A stretch of DNA of 64,000 nt from Pseudomonas asgharzadehiana. Lineage in GTDB: Bacteria; Pseudomonadota; Gammaproteobacteria; Pseudomonadales; Pseudomonadaceae. Numbering within the stretch: the stretch's first letter is position 1; each line of letters opens with the position of its first letter. Of the stretch, positions 42,153 to 50,498 are shown piece after piece. The stretch is from NCBI RefSeq assembly GCF_019139815.1, contig NZ_CP077079.1, forward strand, positions 3,472,001-3,536,000. Reading direction: 5' to 3'. Under the pieces are notes generated by a model. It worked only from the letters and a program-made list of their open reading frames with translations, searched no databases and was not told the origin of the DNA. The translations under genes were made by a program, and so were the position numbers.

Positions 42153-42971
42153 ATGACTGATACACGTCTCACGTATTTGGGTCGCGACCTTGTTGAACCA
42201 TGTGATATCAGGTCCGCCAGAGACATATTGTTATCCAGTGATATATTCAAGCACTCCCCACGTATGAGTCGCTTGCTGACTTACCTGGTTGAACAGGCGA
42301 TTCGGGAGTCCGTGCGGGATACCAGTGAATACGCCATTGGCATCGGTGTATTTGACCGAAACCCGGTTTCGTACAGCACGGGGGACGACCCGGTGGTTCG
42401 CGTTCAAGTGGGCCGCTTAAGGGCGAAATTGAAGAATTACTATGCCACTTACGGTGCAGACGCGAAGTTGAGAATAGTGATTCCCCTGGGGTGTTACATG
42501 CCGACTTTCCAGCGCTGCTCGATCAATCTCGACGGCGCTCAAACCGCCAGTGTGTTTTGTATCTGCCCCTTCAAATGTCTTTCTTCAAACGCAGGCTGGC
42601 TCTGTTTTACCGAAGGGCTGCACGAAGAATTGACCCACCACTTATACAAAAACCTGGGACGAAAAATAATCGTCGATTATGCAGGCACTCGCACCCTTTA
42701 CGCGCCCGATAAAACCATTGCCGCGTTTGCGCATGAGGGCATTGGTCACCGCCTGGAAGGCAGCGTTCATGTTGATTCAGAGCGCGTTAGAACGTCCGTG
42801 CGTTTGATCGACGTGACAACCGGCTATGTGGCCTGGTCGGAACAATTCAATCGCGCGGCCTACACCGCGATCGCCCATCAACAGGAACTGGCGTCGTCAA
42901 TCTGTCATGCCCTCCAGGGTTTTCTTGCGGTAGACGGCGGTGTAACACCAGGGCGCGCCGTGGCCACTTAA
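42153..42971 (+). CDS. Putative regulator: winged-helix/CadC-like domain with TolB-like C-terminal domain
   Basis: 272 residues; ATG at 42153 with AGAGGA upstream was preferred over 42126. The first ~130 residues have the pattern of the DNA-binding or effector N-domain of adenylate-cyclase-type TolB regulators: SRLLTYLVEQAIRESVRDTS, EYAIGIGVFDRNP, DDPVVRVQVGRLRAKLKNYY and IVIPLGCYMPTF. The C-terminal ~120 residues resemble a FlgO/TolB N-terminal domain: CFTEGLHEELTHHLYKNLGR, GIGHRLEGSVHVDSERVRTS, VRLIDVTTGYVAWSEQFNRA. No transmembrane helix or TPR array follows, so it is a short form. It precedes a pair of beta-rich protein genes and shares a repeated upstream element with them. Confidence 0.7.
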   Translation: MTDTRLTYLGRDLVEPCDIRSARDILLSSDIFKHSPRMSRLLTYLVEQAIRESVRDTSEYAIGIGVFDRNPVSYSTGDDPVVRVQVGRLRAKLKNYYATYGADAKLRIVIPLGCYMPTFQRCSINLDGAQTASVFCICPFKCLSSNAGWLCFTEGLHEELTHHLYKNLGRKIIVDYAGTRTLYAPDKTIAAFAHEGIGHRLEGSVHVDSERVRTSVRLIDVTTGYVAWSEQFNRAAYTAIAHQQELASSICHALQGFLAVDGGVTPGRAVAT

Positions 42972-42983
42972 CGGCGACGCATT

Positions 42984-43004
42984 GTTACGGTAACGATACT
43001 TACC
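42984..43004 (+). promoter_or_regulatory. Element copy 2 upstream of the 43137 gene
   Basis: GTTACGGTAAC followed directly by GATACTTACC, identical to copy 3 over all 21 bases. GTTAC-G-GTAAC is a perfect inverted repeat and GATACT could be a -10 box. It starts 13 bases after the regulator stop. Confidence 0.65.
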
Positions 43005-43136
43005 CTTGCTGACACCTCTCCCTAACCTGCGAATTGAATCACCGGGATGCGCAAAACAGTCCGGTGATTCAACTAAACAGTCGCGCGGATCAAGCGGCTG
43101 ACAAACTTTAATGCGTTAGGGATTAACGGTGAAAAA

Positions 43137-43865
43137 ATGACGACGTTCACGATAGAGTTTGACTTCAACTCAGCCGATCAAAAGGCCGTACTCAAGGAGT
43201 TGCAGACCCAGGGTTACAACCTGTTGGCCTATAAGGGCGCAGTAGGTCCTAACCAACTCACCACGGGTGTACCGACGTGGTTCGCTGTACCGTTCGGCAC
43301 TATGTTCGGGTTAGTCGATATCGACTACCAGCCTATGTACAAGCTGTACGTCACCACCCAAGGTAACATCGCGGCCGATACGACGATTCAAATGCAGTCG
43401 ATCTCCACCGCGTTGCCACTTGGCAGTGCGCAAACCTTCAATCAGGACGGCACCTTCGTTTCTGGCGGCGTCGCCAGCGTGCCCGCCGACAGCCTGGGGC
43501 TGTTCAATAATCGCCCTTCGGGTACCCCGCCCCTGACGGTGGGCCTTGCGGGCCTCGTGACCACTCCCTCGGGCACCCAATACCTGCCGTTCTGTGCCTT
43601 CACGTTGAACCCTCAGGGCTCGATCGTGATGAAACCACTGGAAAACATCCTGCTGGTAGCCGCACAGCAAAACCTGCAGTCGGGTAACGTACAGGCCGTA
43701 GTCTCGGCGCCGGGCTGCACCTTCTCTTTTTCCGCCAGTACCATCGAATACGATCTGCAAGTGTTGGCGAGCACTTACACCATTACCAACCTGGCCGGGA
43801 CGCCGTCGGTGTCTCCGGTCAGCTCAGGGTCGACCATTGGCACCATTATTAACTCGGGCGGCTGA
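43137..43865 (+). CDS. Unknown beta-rich protein, 242 aa
   Basis: ATG at 43137 with GGTGA upstream. The product starts MTTFTIEFDFNSADQKAVLK and shows no signal peptide or membrane helix. It is rich in Thr, Ser, Gly and Val, with alternating strands (FGLVDIDYQPMYKLYVTTQG, IAADTTIQMQSISTALPLGS) and a Ser/Gly-rich C-terminal end (VSPVSSGSTIGTIINSGG). Only one Cys pair is present. No family is recognised. The unusual composition and position beside another beta-rich gene suggest a structural, carbohydrate-binding or pore-forming type of protein; this is a guess from composition. A strong terminator follows. Confidence 0.65.
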   Translation: MTTFTIEFDFNSADQKAVLKELQTQGYNLLAYKGAVGPNQLTTGVPTWFAVPFGTMFGLVDIDYQPMYKLYVTTQGNIAADTTIQMQSISTALPLGSAQTFNQDGTFVSGGVASVPADSLGLFNNRPSGTPPLTVGLAGLVTTPSGTQYLPFCAFTLNPQGSIVMKPLENILLVAAQQNLQSGNVQAVVSAPGCTFSFSASTIEYDLQVLASTYTITNLAGTPSVSPVSSGSTIGTIINSGG

Positions 43866-43888
43866 TCGGGATTAATGACTGGGTATCG

Positions 43889-43920
43889 CCCGTTTGCGTT
43901 TCAGCGCAAACGGGTTTTTT
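43889..43920 (+). terminator. Rho-independent terminator
   Basis: Perfect 10-bp stem CCCGTTTGCG / CGCAAACGGG with a 6-base loop and TTTTTT. It separates the two beta-rich genes, so the downstream one needs readthrough or its own promoter. Confidence 0.9.
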
Positions 43921-43939
43921 ATTCCTGTAGAGGTGTCCC

Positions 43940-44722
43940 GTGGCTCGATACAAGCCGTGGCTTCGGTTATGCGCAGGCGTTGCAGCAGGCTTGTTTGCCC
44001 TCATTAGCCAGGCGGGGACATTACAGCTCACCCTCTACCTGGATACCGATGCGAGGAGGTTTTTGAATGCCAATAATCAATCGATTGTCATCGCCGTGCC
44101 CAACCCGGCCTCCGAGGCGAATAACACCGTCATTGCGATCACTTTACCGCCCCCCATCGGCGACTCGATGAACCTGGTGATTGAACAGGACGCCAACCTT
44201 TATATAGCCAATGGCACCGTCGCCTCTGTCGAGGTGATTAATATGGGCATGACAAGCCCCGTCGCCTATGGCAACAGCTATGTCTTCAACGGCGTGCAAA
44301 TTAATGGAAACGGCAAAGGCAAGGACGGCAGTATCGGTATCTACTACGATGCTCCCCCCGACTCGCAGGCGTTGATCACGGGGTTGGCGCTCTATATTTA
44401 CGACAGCGCATCCGGCAAACCCGACACGCCGTCAGCGCTCAACCTCTTCACGCTGAACCGCTTTCAGACTCGCTATATTTCACAGCCAACAGCGGTTGTA
44501 TGGGCGTTGGTAGGCAGCGATATCAGTAGCGGCAGTGTGTTGCCGACCAGCGTATTCACCCCTCTATTCGCTTACTCATCGTATTCCTACGCCTCGGTTG
44601 GCGTGAGCTCAACGTTCCAACTCAGTCGATACCTGCAAGTACCGTTCGATGCACAGAATCAGGCTGGCATTCACTTTGATACGTCCATCAATGCGTTCTC
44701 CCCGGGCCCTTATCCCAAGTAG
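43940..44722 (+). CDS. Unknown secreted beta-rich protein, 260 aa
   Basis: GTG start at 43940, with TAGAGG seven bases before. Signal peptide ~1-25 (WLRLCAGVAAGLFALISQAG). The mature part is made of short strands without Cys: TLQLTLYLDTDARRFLNANN, then SYVFNGVQINGNGKGKDGSI and GIYYDAPPDSQALITGLALY; VVWALVGSDISSGSVLPTSV near the end. It has no recognised family. It begins only 20 bases after the terminator of the 43137 gene, so it can only be transcribed if that terminator leaks. An element copy starts two bases after its stop. Confidence 0.7.
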   Translation: MARYKPWLRLCAGVAAGLFALISQAGTLQLTLYLDTDARRFLNANNQSIVIAVPNPASEANNTVIAITLPPPIGDSMNLVIEQDANLYIANGTVASVEVINMGMTSPVAYGNSYVFNGVQINGNGKGKDGSIGIYYDAPPDSQALITGLALYIYDSASGKPDTPSALNLFTLNRFQTRYISQPTAVVWALVGSDISSGSVLPTSVFTPLFAYSSYSYASVGVSSTFQLSRYLQVPFDAQNQAGIHFDTSINAFSPGPYPK

Positions 44723-44723
44723 C

Positions 44724-44744
44724 GTTACGGTAACGATACTTACC
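44724..44744 (+). promoter_or_regulatory. Element copy 3 upstream of the 44831 gene
   Basis: Same 21 bases as copy 2. It starts just after the TAG at 44720-44722, 87 bases before the next start. Confidence 0.65.
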
Positions 44745-44830
44745 GACATTCGACCGCCCGTCATAGCCTGCAACGGTGGGTTCGGCACTGGGCCCCGCTT
44801 CTTAATAACGCAAAAGGGATGGATACCACT

Positions 44831-45055
44831 ATGACGCAAGTGTATAGCTCAGCGACCAACACAGTCGTTGCCAACGGCGGGCCTTACGTAAGTGCAGGCA
44901 CGCTTCTTTGGGATGTTCCAAACTGCCTTCCCCTGACCGGGCCTACGGTGAATGATCGTTACCTCCTCAGAGACGGGAATCGACCACAGATCTCGGTCAT
45001 CTGCATTGCCCAGGGCGCACCCGGAATCCAGATGGCGAGGTTCAAGGAGGTCTAG
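44831..45055 (+). CDS. Unknown small protein, 74 aa
   Basis: The ATG at 44831 was preferred to that at 44819 because AAGGGA is at a usable distance only for the former. The product starts MTQVYSSATNTVVANGGPYV and has two Cys (NCLPLTG and VICIAQG), no signal peptide and a short acidic-basic tail (MARFKEV). It is not recognised. It closes the group of genes that share the 21-bp element, and a large hairpin follows 12 bases after the stop. Confidence 0.6.
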   Translation: MTQVYSSATNTVVANGGPYVSAGTLLWDVPNCLPLTGPTVNDRYLLRDGNRPQISVICIAQGAPGIQMARFKEV

Positions 45056-45066
45056 CCACGCGGTAA

Positions 45067-45111
45067 GAGCCAGTTCTTGAAGTCGTACGACCTCTAGGAC
45101 AGAACTGGCTC
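45067..45111 (+). terminator. Long hairpin with a palindrome in the loop
   Basis: An 11-bp perfect stem, GAGCCAGTTCT with AGAACTGGCTC, holds a 23-base loop with the palindrome GTCGTACGAC (45082-45091). It probably ends the 44831 transcript, although no long T-run follows. The same palindrome occurs again at 45245-45254. Confidence 0.55.
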
Positions 45112-45244
45112 AGCCTTATCTATCCCCGCCAAACAAACCACGCATAAAACCCAGCAAAAAAAGCCGAAAATGCCCAGCATTAAGGCCGCACTCTAAAATT
45201 CCTCCTTGCCCCTGCCCTCCAAACGCGCTAAAAAAGCCCCTCAA

Positions 45245-45254
45245 GTCGTACGAC
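45245..45254 (+). promoter_or_regulatory. Palindrome GTCGTACGAC upstream of the EamA gene
   Basis: A perfect 10-base palindrome 55 bases before the transporter start. Both copies have AA directly before it (AAGTCGTACGAC). The form, with a TCGT..ACGA symmetry, would suit a dimeric repressor such as a GntR-type protein; no regulator for it is encoded next to it. Confidence 0.4.
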
Positions 45255-45309
45255 AACCTAACAATAAATAGCCATTCTCGACAATGGCGCCATTGCCCGA
45301 GTTCTGATC

Positions 45310-46281
45310 ATGACACCCCCTGCCCCCGCTCTCTTCTCCCGACCTATCGCGGTATTGATTCTGCTCTGCATGGGCTGCGCCTTCGCCGGCAATCATGTCG
45401 CTGCGCGCGTTGCCTTTGACGATGGCGCCGGTGTGCTGCTGGCGATTTTGCTGCGCTCCGGCGGCACGTTGTTGGTGCTGGCCGGGTGGGTGCTGTGGCA
45501 ACGCCAAAGTCTGCGCCTGCCGCCGGGTGCCTGGCGTTGGCAAGTGCTGTTGGGCCTGCTCATCGCCACTCAAAGCCTGTGCCTGTATTCCGCCGTAGCC
45601 CGTATACCGGTCGCGCTGGCGTTGCTGGTAGCCAACGTGTTTCCGATGTTGCTGGCACTGCTTACCTGGGCATTGGGTGGCCCGCGCCCCACTGCTCGCA
45701 CTGCGTTGCTGATGGGGTTGATCCTGGTGGGGCTGGTGTTTGTACTGGACGTGCCCGGGCGCCTGTCGAGCGAGGCCGGCAATGGCCCGCAATGGCTGGT
45801 CGGCGTCGCCCTGGCCTTCTGCGCCGCCTGGGTATTTGCCTGCGCGCTGTGGATCACCGACCACAAGTTGTCCCAGGTACGCGGTTCCGTGCGCAGCCTG
45901 CTGACGATCTTCATCGTGTTCGCCAGCGTCAACTTTGCGGGCCTGAGTGGCGCCCTGCCCGGCGGCCTCGACACGCCGGCAACCGCGACCGGCTGGCTGG
46001 CGCTGGCCACGTTGGTGGTGCTGTATGGCACCGCCTTTATCGTGTTGTTCATGTCGGTACCTCGCCTGGATATGCCGCGAAACGCGCCGGTCATGAACAT
46101 TGAGCCGCTGGCGACGCTGCTGATGGGCTGGATCGTGCTCGACCAACTGCTCAGCGTCGGGCAGATGCTGGGGGGTGTCATTGTGGTGACGGCCATCGTG
46201 CTGCTGACTTATCGCACGTCGCCCCGCCCGCCCGTCAAGGCGCAGGTCTTGCCTGGATCGAGCCCATCAGGTCGCTGCTGA
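45310..46281 (+). CDS. DMT/EamA-family transporter
   Basis: 323 residues with about ten hydrophobic helices in two EamA repeats: IAVLILLCMGCAFAGNHVAA at the start, LLIATQSLCLYSAVARIPVA, and in the second half LMGLILVGLVFVLDVPGRLS and LYGTAFIVLFMSVPRLDMPR. Such drug/metabolite exporters export amino acids, nucleosides or toxic compounds. The basic, Pro-containing C terminus is cytosolic. The ribosome site is weak. It stands alone, with the palindrome described above upstream. Confidence 0.88.
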   Translation: MTPPAPALFSRPIAVLILLCMGCAFAGNHVAARVAFDDGAGVLLAILLRSGGTLLVLAGWVLWQRQSLRLPPGAWRWQVLLGLLIATQSLCLYSAVARIPVALALLVANVFPMLLALLTWALGGPRPTARTALLMGLILVGLVFVLDVPGRLSSEAGNGPQWLVGVALAFCAAWVFACALWITDHKLSQVRGSVRSLLTIFIVFASVNFAGLSGALPGGLDTPATATGWLALATLVVLYGTAFIVLFMSVPRLDMPRNAPVMNIEPLATLLMGWIVLDQLLSVGQMLGGVIVVTAIVLLTYRTSPRPPVKAQVLPGSSPSGRC

Positions 46282-46368
46282 CTATGCAGAGGCCTCTTTT
46301 GAACGTCGCCACCTGAGCGCCGCCTCGGATAATCAGCGCTCTATTGGCGCATCCCGAGGCGTTTCCCC

Positions 46369-47706
46369 ATGACGAGCCCTTCCACCGAACAGGTCAGCCC
46401 CCAAACCTTGCGAAAGGTGATCATCGCCGCCGGCATCGGTAACTTCGTCGAATGGTTTGACTTCGCCGTCTACGGTTTCCTCGCCACCACCATCGCCCAG
46501 CAGTTCTTCCCCAGCGGCGATGCCAGCGCGGCGCTGCTCAAGACCTTCGCGGTATTTGCCGTGGCCTTCGCCTTTCGACCCCTGGGCGGGATTTTTTTCG
46601 GCATGCTCGGCGACCGCATTGGCCGCAAGCGCACCCTGGCCATGACGATCCTGCTGATGGCCGGCGCCACAACCTTGATCGGCCTGCTCCCCACCTACGC
46701 TGCCATCGGTGTCACGGCGCCGATTCTGTTGTCGCTGATCCGCTGCGCTCAGGGCTTCTCGGCCGGGGGCGAATACGCCGGGGCCTGTGCCTATCTGATG
46801 GAGCACGCGCCCAGCGACAAACGCGCCTGGTACGGCAGCTTCGTGCCGGTGTCGACGTTCTCGGCCTTCGCCGCCGCAGCAGTGGTGGCGTATGCCCTTG
46901 AAGCGTCATTGTCTGGCGAAGCGATGGGCAGTTGGGGCTGGCGCCTGCCGTTCCTGATCGCCGCACCGTTGGGTCTGGTGGGGCTTTACCTGCGTTGGAA
47001 ACTGGATGAGACGCCCGCCTTCCAGGCCGTGAAACAGGAACACGCGGTCGCCCATTCGCCGCTCAAGGACACCCTGCGTCACCATGCTGCGGCGATCTGC
47101 TGCCTGGGCGCTTTTGTATCGCTGACGGCGCTGTCGTTTTATATGTTCACCACCTACTTCGCGACGTACCTGCAAGTGGCGGGCGGGCTGAGTCGGGCGG
47201 TTGCGTTGCTGGTGTCGCTGATTGCCCTGATTTTCGCAGCGGCCATTTGCCCGCTGGCCGGGCTGTATTCGGACCGAGTGGGGCGTCGGGTCACGGTGAT
47301 GACAGCGTGTCTATTGTTGATGGTGGTGGTGTACCCCTCGTTCTTGATGGCCAGTTCCGGTTCGTTCGCGGCGTCGGTCGTCGGCGTGATGTTGCTGGCG
47401 GTGGGTGCGGTGTTATGTGGGGTGGTCACGGCGGCGTTGCTGTCGGAAACTTTCCCCACCCGTACGCGATATACCGCCTCGGCGATCACCTACAACATGG
47501 CCTATACGATCTTCGGCGGCACCGCGCCGCTGATGGCGACCTGGTTGATCAGCACCACGGGCAGCAACCTGTCACCGGCGTTTTATCTGATCGCGGTGGC
47601 GTTGCTGGCGCTGGCCGGCGGGTTGGCGTTGCCGGAGACGTCGAGAATTTCCCTGCATGACGTGGGCTCGGAGGAAAAAGGCGCAGCGCCGTTGCCCTCG
47701 CGTTAG
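46369..47706 (+). CDS. MFS transporter, metabolite:H+ symporter (MHS) family
   Basis: 445 residues, 12 helices. The MHS hallmark is at the N terminus: GNFVEWFDFAVYGFLATTIA and RPLGGIFFGMLGDRIGRKRT, as in KgtP, ProP and ShiA, followed by RCAQGFSAGGEYAGACAYLM. These take up organic acids or betaines such as alpha-ketoglutarate, proline/betaine or shikimate with protons. The second half has the repeat CPLAGLYSDRVGRRVTVMTA. Solitary gene. The exact substrate is not inferable. Confidence 0.9.
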   Translation: MTSPSTEQVSPQTLRKVIIAAGIGNFVEWFDFAVYGFLATTIAQQFFPSGDASAALLKTFAVFAVAFAFRPLGGIFFGMLGDRIGRKRTLAMTILLMAGATTLIGLLPTYAAIGVTAPILLSLIRCAQGFSAGGEYAGACAYLMEHAPSDKRAWYGSFVPVSTFSAFAAAAVVAYALEASLSGEAMGSWGWRLPFLIAAPLGLVGLYLRWKLDETPAFQAVKQEHAVAHSPLKDTLRHHAAAICCLGAFVSLTALSFYMFTTYFATYLQVAGGLSRAVALLVSLIALIFAAAICPLAGLYSDRVGRRVTVMTACLLLMVVVYPSFLMASSGSFAASVVGVMLLAVGAVLCGVVTAALLSETFPTRTRYTASAITYNMAYTIFGGTAPLMATWLISTTGSNLSPAFYLIAVALLALAGGLALPETSRISLHDVGSEEKGAAPLPSR

Positions 47707-47768
47707 GTTCGCGCGTTGCCGCTCAACGATGTCGAACACCGGCGAGACTGCGCGACCTACCCCTGGTT

Positions 47769-48488
47769 TCATCCTGCCTGGTAATCGGCGACCAGCTTGT
47801 CCAAAAACACAAACAGCTTCTGGTTCATTTCAGCGTAATCGTTATCTCGCAACTCGGCGGGCTGCTGAACAAAGCGGTGGTCGGTGAGCGTTCGCAATTG
47901 CGCTTCAGAGGCCTGGATCAACAATTCCACGACGTCTCTGGTGAGTTCCATATGGCATTGAAAGCCATACACCAAAGGCGTGTATTCGACGATCTGACGC
48001 GGGCAACCCTCGCTGTGGGCAATGACTTTGGCATCCGGGGTAAGCCCTGGCATGTCGTTGTGCCAATGGCCGACGTCCAAGGTGCTTCCAAAGTGCGAAA
48101 ACTTTGGATTAGCCAACCCCTCAGCGGTCAGGGAAATCGCAAATTTGCCGATTTCCTTCTCGGGGCTGTGGTCGAAAGCGGCCCCCAATGCCTCGCCTAT
48201 CAATTGCGACCCCAGGCAAACCCCAACCACAGCGCGTCGCGACAAAATGGCGGTGTGAATGAGCTGACACTCGGCCGCGGCGTCGAAATGCGCGCATTGT
48301 GCGGGCGTAGTCGCCGGGTCTTGTGGGCCACCCAGCACCACCAACAGGTCGAATGAGCCCGCATCGGCCGGCAGCGCTTCATTCAGGTAGACGCGCGAAT
48401 ACGTCGCTTGATAACCGCGAGCGGTTACCCAGCCTTCAAATGCACCGGGGGCTTCGTAAGACTCATGCACCAGAAAATGGACGTTCAA
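47769..48488 (-). CDS. Class I glutamine amidotransferase-like protein
   Basis: About 239 residues from a TTG at 48488 with AAAGGTGAAG upstream; the frame is open to 48536. GATase-1 pattern: LLVVLGGPQDPATTPAQCAH, nucleophile Cys91 in VGVCLGSQLIGEALG, and the catalytic His in YGFQCHMELTRD with a following Glu. Stand-alone members (as GMP-synthase-like or YfeJ-type proteins) hydrolyse gamma-glutamyl compounds. Its C-terminal tail (AEMNQKLFVFLDKLVADYQ) is typical of the Pseudomonas version. Cytosolic; role unclear. Confidence 0.85.
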   Translation of the reverse strand: MNVHFLVHESYEAPGAFEGWVTARGYQATYSRVYLNEALPADAGSFDLLVVLGGPQDPATTPAQCAHFDAAAECQLIHTAILSRRAVVGVCLGSQLIGEALGAAFDHSPEKEIGKFAISLTAEGLANPKFSHFGSTLDVGHWHNDMPGLTPDAKVIAHSEGCPRQIVEYTPLVYGFQCHMELTRDVVELLIQASEAQLRTLTDHRFVQQPAELRDNDYAEMNQKLFVFLDKLVADYQAG

Positions 48489-48603
48489 TTCTTCACCTTT
48501 AAAATGAGCGCAGGCCGCACGGCTACCAGGGGTCAATGCCTTATCCGACCAGCCCGGAAAGACACAAGGCGCATACTAATGACACATTGTGTCACTTACA
48601 AGC

Positions 48604-49479
48604 TCAAAGCGATTGCAACGGCACGTAAATATCGGTCTGCCACTGATCCTGCGGTGTCTCGGGGAAAACACTCAGGTACTCGAAGAACAGCGGGTGGTCG
48701 CGAAGCTCCTCGCCACTGCCGGGCAGCCAATCGCGATAGATCGGATAAATCGATTCTGCGATGTGATCCGGCGAGCCCGTATGCCGCACCACGACGCAAC
48801 GCCCGCCGGGGATAACGCGCTCAGTCACGCCAAACTCATTCGCGCTTACCGCCTCGCGCACTTCGCCGCAGATCGCAAACCGGAACTCATCGGCCGGGGT
48901 CGTATCAGGGTTACCGAACGCAATACCAAAACTGCGACTGGATGCCACCGGCGACTGTCCACTGCGCAGGCGCCACTGGATAAATTGACCCACGCTTTCA
49001 CTCACCCGCGCTGGCGCACCGCAGTGCTCGAGGACGGCAACCCTGACGGCTTGAAACTCTACAATTCTTACCTGCATGACAACGCTCCTGGAAAAATGAG
49101 GGATGGCGAATACCGCGTTCCACACATGCCAATCCGGTCGTTTTCGAAAGGCGCTCGGCGCCATACCGAACGCCCGCCTGAATGCTCTGGAAAACGCTTC
49201 GGGGCTTTCGAAGCCCGCCCCAACGGCGGCGTCCAGCACCGAATAATCAGCCCTGGAAGACAAGCCGTGCGCCGCGCGCCGTAGTCGCATCAGTTGCACA
49301 TAACGTGAAACCGGCACGCCCACGAACGCGGTGAATTGCCGGTGAAAGTGAAACGTCGAAAAATTCGCCACACGGCTCAACGTCTTCACGCACAGGTCGC
49401 CTTCAAGGTTCGCCTCGATAAAGGCGAGTACCGCATCGAAACGTTTGCTGTAGGCGGCATTGCTCGGCAAGTCAGACAC
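48604..49479 (-). CDS. AraC-family regulator with GyrI-like effector domain
   Basis: 291 residues, GTG start at 49479. The AraC helix-turn-helix is at the N terminus (~10-112: LCVKTLSRVANFSTFHFHRQ; DAAVGAGFESPEAFSRAFRR), followed by a GyrI-like/SoxS-effector domain (MQVRIVEFQAVRVAVLEHCG; GRCVVVRHTGSPDHIAESIY; PLFFEYLSVFPETPQDQWQT), as in Rob and similar multidrug-sensing activators. It likely senses an organic cation or drug-like compound. The following genes do not encode an efflux pump, so the target is unknown. Confidence 0.9.
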   Translation of the reverse strand: MSDLPSNAAYSKRFDAVLAFIEANLEGDLCVKTLSRVANFSTFHFHRQFTAFVGVPVSRYVQLMRLRRAAHGLSSRADYSVLDAAVGAGFESPEAFSRAFRRAFGMAPSAFRKRPDWHVWNAVFAIPHFSRSVVMQVRIVEFQAVRVAVLEHCGAPARVSESVGQFIQWRLRSGQSPVASSRSFGIAFGNPDTTPADEFRFAICGEVREAVSANEFGVTERVIPGGRCVVVRHTGSPDHIAESIYPIYRDWLPGSGEELRDHPLFFEYLSVFPETPQDQWQTDIYVPLQSL

Positions 49480-49718
49480 TGGATAAAGGCTCCTGGATAT
49501 ACGCCAGGCACTAGCTTGGGCGATTGCATCGACCCGCGCCTAGCCGTGTTTGCTCAAATGGACGCCCGGCATTTACGCGGGGTTATGCCTGTGGTTTCAA
49601 CGCGAAGTCGCTTGCAGAGCCAACGCGCGCATTGTCCAGCCGCCTCACGCCACTTGATGCCACGAAGGACCTGAAAAAAACTAGACTCCTGGGACCACTC
49701 ACTCCGTGGAGAGCCAAC

Positions 49719-50216
49719 ATGACTGCTAAAAACACCCTCTGCCTCTGGTACAACGGCACCGCCGAGGAGGCTGCCAACTTTTACGCCAAGACCTTCCCCG
49801 ACAGCGCGGTGAACGCCGTACGCCGGGCGCCGAGTGATTTCCCGTCCGGCAAACGAGGCGACGTACTGACCGTCGAATTCACCGTACTGGGCATCCCTTG
49901 CATCGGCTTGAACGGCGGCCCGATGTTTACCCATAGCGAGGCGTTCTCGTTCCAGATCGCCACCGATGATCAGGCCGAAACGGATCGATACTGGAACGCC
50001 ATTATCGACAACGGCGGCCAGCCCAGCGCTTGCGGCTGGTGCAAGGACAAGTGGGGGTTGTCGTGGCAAATCACGCCTCGCGTGTTGACGGATGCGGTGG
50101 CACACACCGATCCGCAAATAGCTCGGCGTGCGTTTGAAGCGATGATGACCATGACAAAAATCGACATTGCCGCCATCGAAGCCGCCGTGGCTGGGCATTC
50201 AGCAGGTCATACTTGA
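49719..50216 (+). CDS. VOC-family protein (PhnB/3-dmu-9_3-mt type)
   Basis: 165 residues; ATG at 49719. A single VOC domain: LCLWYNGTAEEAANFYAKTF at the N terminus, RGDVLTVEFTVLGIPCIGLN, HSEAFSFQIATDDQAETDRY and CGWCKDKWGLSWQITPRVLT, the latter a typical PhnB-like motif. The annotation 3-demethylubiquinone-9 3-methyltransferase often used for this family is not reliable. The role is unknown, and no partner gene is evident. It stands divergently to the AraC-type gene. Confidence 0.85.
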   Translation: MTAKNTLCLWYNGTAEEAANFYAKTFPDSAVNAVRRAPSDFPSGKRGDVLTVEFTVLGIPCIGLNGGPMFTHSEAFSFQIATDDQAETDRYWNAIIDNGGQPSACGWCKDKWGLSWQITPRVLTDAVAHTDPQIARRAFEAMMTMTKIDIAAIEAAVAGHSAGHT

Positions 50217-50223
50217 CACATTT

Positions 50224-50268
50224 GCTGACATCCCCTGAAGATGGAGCCCTTCTTCAGGGTGTGTCAGC
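50224..50268 (+). terminator. Terminator-like hairpin after the VOC gene
   Basis: GCTGACA (50224-50230) with TGTCAGC (50262-50268), and inside it CCCTGAAG (50233-50240) with CTTCAGGG (50252-50259): 15 paired bases with a 2x2 internal loop. Confidence 0.65.
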
Positions 50269-50498
50269 TTATGTCCGCAACCACGTGGGTTAACCTTTAC
50301 GTCATTGGCTCGGTTGCCAAGGCGCAAGGTTGCGTGGCGCACGCCCTCAAATCGAAGAAACAGTCGCTCATGTGACCGGGGCGCGCTGTCCCGTCAGATG
50401 AGCTGACAGGACATTGAGCGCGGACTCCCTCCCCCCTTGCACAATTGCCCCTGCCCTTCTGACGGTGACTTGACTGGTCCATCCTCAGGAGAAAATGC

